In this document: in pieces, positions 60,087 through 64,000 of the stretch
How the letters are laid out: each line of letters opens with the position of its first letter
How positions within the stretch are numbered: the first letter of the stretch is position 1
DNA from: JAFEBO01 sp044221315
Lineage (GTDB): Bacteria; Planctomycetota; Phycisphaerae; Phycisphaerales; UBA1924
Assembly (NCBI GenBank): GCA_044221315.1
Contig: JBGAPK010000002.1
Location: 152,287 to 216,286 of the forward strand
Direction: 5' to 3'
Length of the DNA stretch: 64,000 nucleotides
Position numbers and translations under genes: made by a program
The notes under the pieces: generated by a model
Database searches by the model: none
The model's input: only the letters and a program-made list of their open reading frames with translations
What the model was told of the DNA's origin: nothing

Positions 60087-61185
60087 GTCCGTATTTCCTG
60101 TATTTTGGCATTACTTGCTGCGTGATAAAATTCATTGTTTCTTGAACTGCTTCTGCGCCGGTTTTCCCGGAATTCTCAAGCCGGCTTATAAAAACTCTAA
60201 ACATATCGACGTAGGCTCCATCTTGGTGAAGTGCAATATGCTTCACATCCTGCACCCATTGCCCGAAGATCGGATTATCGACGTTGACGCCGATGCGCAT
60301 AAAACGCTCACGAAGACCTCCTCCTTGCGGTATCAGATGATGCGCATGGAATAACACATCTCTAAAGCGACCGGAGAACTGCGTTAACGCTTGCAAGTTC
60401 GGCCGGAAGTTGCGCCCCGCAAGTTCGAAAAGCTCTGCAGAATTCTGGCCTCCCAGCCGTTCAACGGCCTGATACAGGCCTACCCCTCCGCCCGCCGCAC
60501 CCAGCCCCACGCCCGAGACCTCCGTCAGGATGGAATCGATCATGATCATGTTTCCGCCATACAGAGTCGCCATATTCTGGGCCAGCTGGGCTCGTACGTA
60601 GTTGAGCCCGCCCATCTTTGCTAGATCCTTGCCACGCTCGCCCAACGCGACCGTGGCACTGATAAGCGTGTCGGGCAAGAAATATGTTCCCATCGGATCG
60701 CGCCCAATCGCTGGACTACTGAGGAGATAGGAATACAGATTCGTACCATCCATAGTCCTCTGGGTGAGCGAGACCACGGGAACTTGCGTGCTGACTGAAC
60801 TTCCCTGGAAACCTCCGCTTGACAGGGGTGATCCTGCCGCGTTGGGATCATTCTGAAGAGGTCTCCCCCGCTTGATGTCAAGGGTTCTGTTCCTCGCATA
60901 CGCGATCAGTCTCCCATCCGGAACCAGTCTTTGGGTTTCAAAGAGCGAGCCGTCGCCGGCGCCCGGCTCGGATTCATTCTCCCATGTCAGCGTCGGCGCG
61001 TCAAGACGGTCGACCGCCAGGGTCTTGTGCCCGAAGACCACCGCCGGATGCACCCCACCCGCGGCCAGGGCGTCATACGTCAGCACTTCCCCGTACGGCG
61101 AGTACGTCCACTGCCCAGCAACCGACGCCGCGGACGGCTGGTTGTTCAGCCCGAGCGCCCCACCGCCGTTCACGATCGAGACCAC
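60070..61185 (-). CDS. RHS C-terminal part with AHH nuclease tip (second cassette)
   Basis: The longest start-containing frame here is GTG at 61185, giving 371 residues; it lies in the same frame as the piece at 61366-61953, separated by a short frameshifted patch. It begins in the core (QPSAASVAGQWTYSPYGEVL) and passes RNRTLDIKRGRPLQNDPNAAG into the variable tip. The tip has LYSYLLSSPAIGRDPMG and a pre-toxin segment (GVGLGAAGGGVGLYQAVERLG). The last 91 residues are an AHH nuclease related to but distinct from that at 57077: AHHLIPQ, GVNVDNPIFGQW, KHIALHQDGAY. Expression would need an upstream start outside this fragment or reading through. Confidence 0.72.
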   Translation of the reverse strand: MVSIVNGGGALGLNNQPSAASVAGQWTYSPYGEVLTYDALAAGGVHPAVVFGHKTLAVDRLDAPTLTWENESEPGAGDGSLFETQRLVPDGRLIAYARNRTLDIKRGRPLQNDPNAAGSPLSSGGFQGSSVSTQVPVVSLTQRTMDGTNLYSYLLSSPAIGRDPMGTYFLPDTLISATVALGERGKDLAKMGGLNYVRAQLAQNMATLYGGNMIMIDSILTEVSGVGLGAAGGGVGLYQAVERLGGQNSAELFELAGRNFRPNLQALTQFSGRFRDVLFHAHHLIPQGGGLRERFMRIGVNVDNPIFGQWVQDVKHIALHQDGAYVDMFRVFISRLENSGKTGAEAVQETMNFITQQVMPKYRKYGLETPF

Positions 61186-61843
61186 ATCGCCCTGCGCATC
61201 GGTCAGGATGAACCAAGGCTTGCCCTGCGGCCCCCCACCACCTCCCCCATCCGCCGCGTGCGATTCCTCGGCGTACGGATCGATCTGGCAGAGCAGTTCA
61301 TCAACGCCGTTGTCTCCCGGTCCCCATACATGCGCTTGCGCAGGAAGATGCTGATCCCCGGCGGCTCACCCATCTGGTTCCCACCCCACCCCGATCCTCT
61401 GGCCGATTTCGAAACTCATCGTGGCGACGCGGTTGCCCTCGCCATCGGCCAGGATCGGATCGGTCACGATCTCCTGGATCCGCCGCACCCCGTCGTAGAG
61501 GAATCGCTCGCTCCGCGTGAACGACGGGACGACGCCCTCTTCGTACTCCATCCCGGCGAACGACCAGCCCTCGGGCGCCAGCACCGGTGAACTCGTCCGT
61601 GCCAATCGTCCCACCCCGTCGTAGGTGTAGTGCTTGACAAGCGGCCCGATCACAGGCGCGTGGCACGCGGATGGCCAGACGCCGCCGGATGGGAGCGCGA
61701 ACGCGTACCCGTCGGTCCCGAACCGGTACGCCGTCAGCGTCCCCTGTTGGTTGACCTGGCAGAGCCGGTTCCACGCATCGTACTGGAAGTAGTACGTCCC
61801 GTCGAAGACCGTGTTGCCACAGACGTCGGTAACGATCGCGTCG
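60901..61843 (-). repeat. RHS core block, copy B (with indels)
   Basis: This copy matches 57914-58860 closely but has a 2-nt loss in the C-runs near 61381 (each C5 reduced to C4) and a 1-nt loss near 61335. Together they restore frame outside a short patch. Confidence 0.8.
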
Positions 61844-61953
61844 TTCGAGCCGCGAAAACTCTGCAGTTGCGTCAGGGCATTGGCTTGGAGATGGGTGAGT
61901 TCGCCTACCGAACCAAGCGCCTCACTGCCTTCCGGTGACGTGCCTTGATCCAA
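61366..61953 (-). pseudogene. RHS core piece interrupted by frameshift (second cassette)
   Basis: This 195-residue frame reads the RHS core (ITHL-like start, then DAIVTDVCGNTVFDGTYYFQ, HYTYDGVGRLART, RRIQEIVTDPILADG) and stops early after QRIGVGWEPDG because of the C-run loss. The intact sibling reads GGGGGNQMGEPPG here. The piece resumes in the same frame 180 nt downstream at 61185. Homology to the core begins only about 30 residues in; the first residues are unique. It is a displaced orphan. Confidence 0.72.
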
Positions 61954-62004
61954 TTGTAATCGTCAGCCGGTAGACCGAGCGACAACAGTCTCGCTGCCTT
62001 TGCT

Positions 62005-62895
62005 TCACAAAGCCTGATGATCTCGAAGCCACCGAAATAGCCAAGCGGCGTTCTTTCCCTCCGCTGAAGGCTCTATGTTGTAGCCTAGCGGAACTGGCTC
62101 GTCGCCCAGCAGCAATACCACGCCCCCAGCGGGCAAGCGGCGGACAAGAGACTTGGCGTACTCCGGCTTAAAAGCATTTTCTTCGAGATATCTCTTGACG
62201 AGTTCTTCCCCACCGAGTTTATTCTCAAAAAAATGTCTACTAAAATAATTCCCCCAAAATACGCCGAAGGATTTGTCAACTTCCCCGCGAGGATCGAACG
62301 ACCATTTGCAATAGCTTTCGTACACCCCAAAATCATGAACGGGATATCGACGTACGTCTGACCATGTCGCGCCTTGCTGAAGATCATCGCCGTGTGAAAT
62401 ATGAACCAGAGCCCATGTTCCACATTCTGTCACATCAAGTTGTGACAATACAAAATCCATATTATCCAAAGTTATATCGACCGAGTTCGCGGAACGCTTT
62501 GTCAGAAACGTCGCACTAAACACTCGTTGAGGCCCGCGAATCGAATCCACGAATTCAAGTTGAAGTGAATAACGCAATCCGAATATCGCGGCTTTGCTGC
62601 CTTCCTCGCATATCAGTGCCAGAGTTTTCACCCCGTTCTCTTGTGCGGAGGCAGCGATGCTGGCACAGAGTTCCGTCACCGCGCTACCAGCCATGGGTGG
62701 AAATTTACTGATGGACGAATCCGACTCTCTGGACAGCCGTGACACTACTACAACAACGGGGGCATCAGAAAATTGCTCCGTCAAACGCTGCTGGACAGCG
62801 CAAAATGCTTCGAGCAGGTTCTCTGCGCCATGTTTGCATGGAAATATTATAGTACAATAATTGTCTCGATCAAATTCTCTATTTATTGGACTCAT
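62005..62895 (-). CDS. Predicted immunity protein of the first RHS cassette
   Basis: This 296-residue AT-rich gene starts at an ATG that overlaps the toxin frame by 17 nt. It is unrelated to the other two immunity proteins. Visible sequence includes VVVVVSRLSRESDSS, TLALICEEGSKAAIFGL, CGTWALVHISHGDDL, VFWGNYFSRHFFENKLGGEE and VVLLLGDEPVPLGYNIEP. I do not recognise a family. The position and coupling to the toxin imply immunity. A core fragment begins 52 bp after its stop. Confidence 0.65.
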   Translation of the reverse strand: MSPINREFDRDNYCTIIFPCKHGAENLLEAFCAVQQRLTEQFSDAPVVVVVSRLSRESDSSISKFPPMAGSAVTELCASIAASAQENGVKTLALICEEGSKAAIFGLRYSLQLEFVDSIRGPQRVFSATFLTKRSANSVDITLDNMDFVLSQLDVTECGTWALVHISHGDDLQQGATWSDVRRYPVHDFGVYESYCKWSFDPRGEVDKSFGVFWGNYFSRHFFENKLGGEELVKRYLEENAFKPEYAKSLVRRLPAGGVVLLLGDEPVPLGYNIEPSAEGKNAAWLFRWLRDHQAL

Positions 62896-64000
62896 ACTGT
62901 ATTTTCACATTGTGTATTTTTTCGAGCTCGCCGTATTTTTCGCCTTTGACTTTCAATTGTGTTGATGACTGAGACGTGCCATGCTCGTAAACATGAATTA
63001 TTTGTTTTCCTCCACTTGTTTTTCCGACAGCTTGAACATCCGGACGAAAATACGTCCCGTCTTTGAAACGAAGAACCCTTCCATCTGCCCCTCGAAGTGC
63101 TTCATTGTACCGCACGCTCTTGCGATCCTGCATCTTGTCCCATTTGATGGCCACGTCAAAGGTCTCGCGGCTATGAGTCGTCGGAATGCCGGCCTGACGA
63201 TTGTGATGCCGAATTTGTCTTCCGGAGACCGTCTTGTACGGAATAGGAGCGCCAATACTTGACAGCGTCCACTCTTCCGCAGCGTCTTTGGCTGATTCTG
63301 TCTGCTCGTAGTCTGAATACGCTGCAAGTGCATCGTTCGCGAGATAGCCCGATCCCTCATATAGACTATCCGACGCGTTCCAATTTGACGCCCACTCCAT
63401 CGCATCTTCTTGCGCCAACTGAAAATCACTAATCATGCGATTTGTGAAGAATCGCGTTCCATAGCCGAGTCGGGCGTCCTGAACATAACTCTTGGCAGAC
63501 GTATATGTATCGTAGGCGCTCCAAAGTTCAGAGCCAATAAGTCCAATGATGAGTCCGTTGGGATCGCGATTTGTGATTGAATTTGAGTTCAATGCGCCAA
63601 TTAAGTTAACACCGTCCCCGACGCGAGACTGCAAGCTCGCAGAAGTCACGAGTTGTAATGCACTATCTCCGTGATAGGAAAGGGATAAGAGCACTACGAG
63701 CCCACTCGCATTCGGATCCGTCTGCATCCACCTGCCGCGGACAGTGTCCAGCGTGCGGTTCCGCGCATACGCGATCAGTCTCCCATCCGGAACCAGTCTT
63801 TGGGTTTCAAAGAGCGAGCCGTCGCCGGCGCCCGGCTCGGACTCATTCTCCCATGTCAATGTCGGCGCGTCAAGACGGTCGACCGCCAGGGTCTTGTGCC
63901 CGAAGACCACCGCCGGATGCACCCCACCCGCGGCCAGGGCGTCATACGTCAGCACTTCCCCGTACGGCGAGTACGTCCACTGCCCAGCAACCGACGCCGC
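62879..64000 (-). CDS. RHS-repeat protein with novel C-terminal toxin tip (5' partial)
   Basis: The frame is open to the right edge, so the bulk of the RHS protein lies outside. The core (QWTYSPYGEVLTYDALAAGG, LIAYARNRTLDTVRGRWMQ) ends at TDPNASG, followed by NLIGALNSNSITNRDPNG, where the typical core hinge is. The roughly 230-residue tip has no AHH motif. Its end (RQIRHHNRQAGIPTTHSRET, LRFKDGTYFRPDVQAVGKTS, GGKQIIHVYEHGTSQSSTQL) weakly resembles a PD-(D/E)XK-type nuclease strand pattern (D in RPDV, E in HVYEHG), but no K follows. The family is uncertain. This may be the currently attached tip. Confidence 0.72.
   Translation of the reverse strand, partial: AASVAGQWTYSPYGEVLTYDALAAGGVHPAVVFGHKTLAVDRLDAPTLTWENESEPGAGDGSLFETQRLVPDGRLIAYARNRTLDTVRGRWMQTDPNASGLVVLLSLSYHGDSALQLVTSASLQSRVGDGVNLIGALNSNSITNRDPNGLIIGLIGSELWSAYDTYTSAKSYVQDARLGYGTRFFTNRMISDFQLAQEDAMEWASNWNASDSLYEGSGYLANDALAAYSDYEQTESAKDAAEEWTLSSIGAPIPYKTVSGRQIRHHNRQAGIPTTHSRETFDVAIKWDKMQDRKSVRYNEALRGADGRVLRFKDGTYFRPDVQAVGKTSGGKQIIHVYEHGTSQSSTQLKVKGEKYGELEKIHNVKIQYESNK
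63770..64000 (-). repeat. RHS core block, copy C (runs off window)
   Basis: The 231 bases visible match copies A and B closely, and the same divergence point follows at the RNRTLD/GRWMQ codons. The block continues beyond the window edge. Confidence 0.75.

Noticed and set aside
2..64000. rRNA or tRNA genes
   Set aside because: No cloverleaf pattern or conserved rRNA segment was recognised by reading.
56024..64000. Type VI secretion genes accompanying the RHS array
   Set aside because: No VgrG, Hcp or sheath gene is visible; the export route of the RHS protein remains open.

Overview
The window looks like chromosome of a high-GC planctomycete, most likely Phycisphaerae/Phycisphaerales. The main reason is the run of secreted proteins that end in a doubled 'DxNxDGxVDDxDFxxFxxAYNxLxC' module (the GC-type dockerin of that group). 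A PEP-CTERM-like secreted protein, a polysaccharide cluster and prominent dispersed intergenic repeats fit the same picture. No rRNA, tRNA or CRISPR array was recognised.

Region 1 (2-16798, + strand) holds nine consecutive secreted proteins with the same C-terminal dockerin module. They include a beta-propeller-like protein, two long beta-helix proteins, a HAF-repeat protein, a GH81 endo-beta-1,3-glucanase with an inserted carbohydrate-binding domain, a LamG protein, a choice-of-anchor-C-like protein and a protein with a duplicated domain. Two more dockerin proteins lie at 33096-34346 and 47213-48358.

Region 2 (16868-34346) is mostly housekeeping and stress genes. It has a cysteine dioxygenase next to a class V PLP enzyme, two small membrane proteins (one TspO), a rhodanese lipoprotein, an M32 carboxypeptidase, a GAF-PP2C phosphatase, a squalene-cyclase-fold repeat protein, RsmE, an M20 amidohydrolase, a VOC protein, a TPR-S41 peptidase, an AraC regulator and a PEP-CTERM-like protein.

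Region 3 (34535-51508) is a surface polysaccharide cluster. It encodes sugar-nucleotide enzymes (SDR epimerase, GDP-fucose synthase, UDP-glucose dehydrogenase, WbpA-like dehydrogenase), two left-handed beta-helix acyltransferases, two methyltransferases, three glycosyltransferases, a Wzx-type flippase and a membrane protein with a degenerate endonuclease/phosphatase fold. A Wzy polymerase and a Wza/Wzc export pair are not seen. An OprB-type porin and an MFS sugar porter follow (53042-56019) and together suggest sugar uptake.

Region 4 (56024-64000, - strand) is the standout: an array of RHS toxin/immunity cassettes. Three different RHS C-terminal toxin tips, each followed by an overlapping immunity gene, are separated by partial copies of one RHS core, with a fourth tip-less core remnant at the far end. 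The core copies share a nearly identical block of about 0.95 kb while the tips and immunity genes are divergent and AT-rich. This is the signature of tip replacement by recombination. The parent gene runs off the right edge of the window.

Across regions 2-4 at least four families of short repeats sit just after stop codons: CACAGAG-type elements, an 8-bp TCTGCTGC tandem repeat, GACATCC triplets, and hairpins that overlap G-quadruplex motifs.
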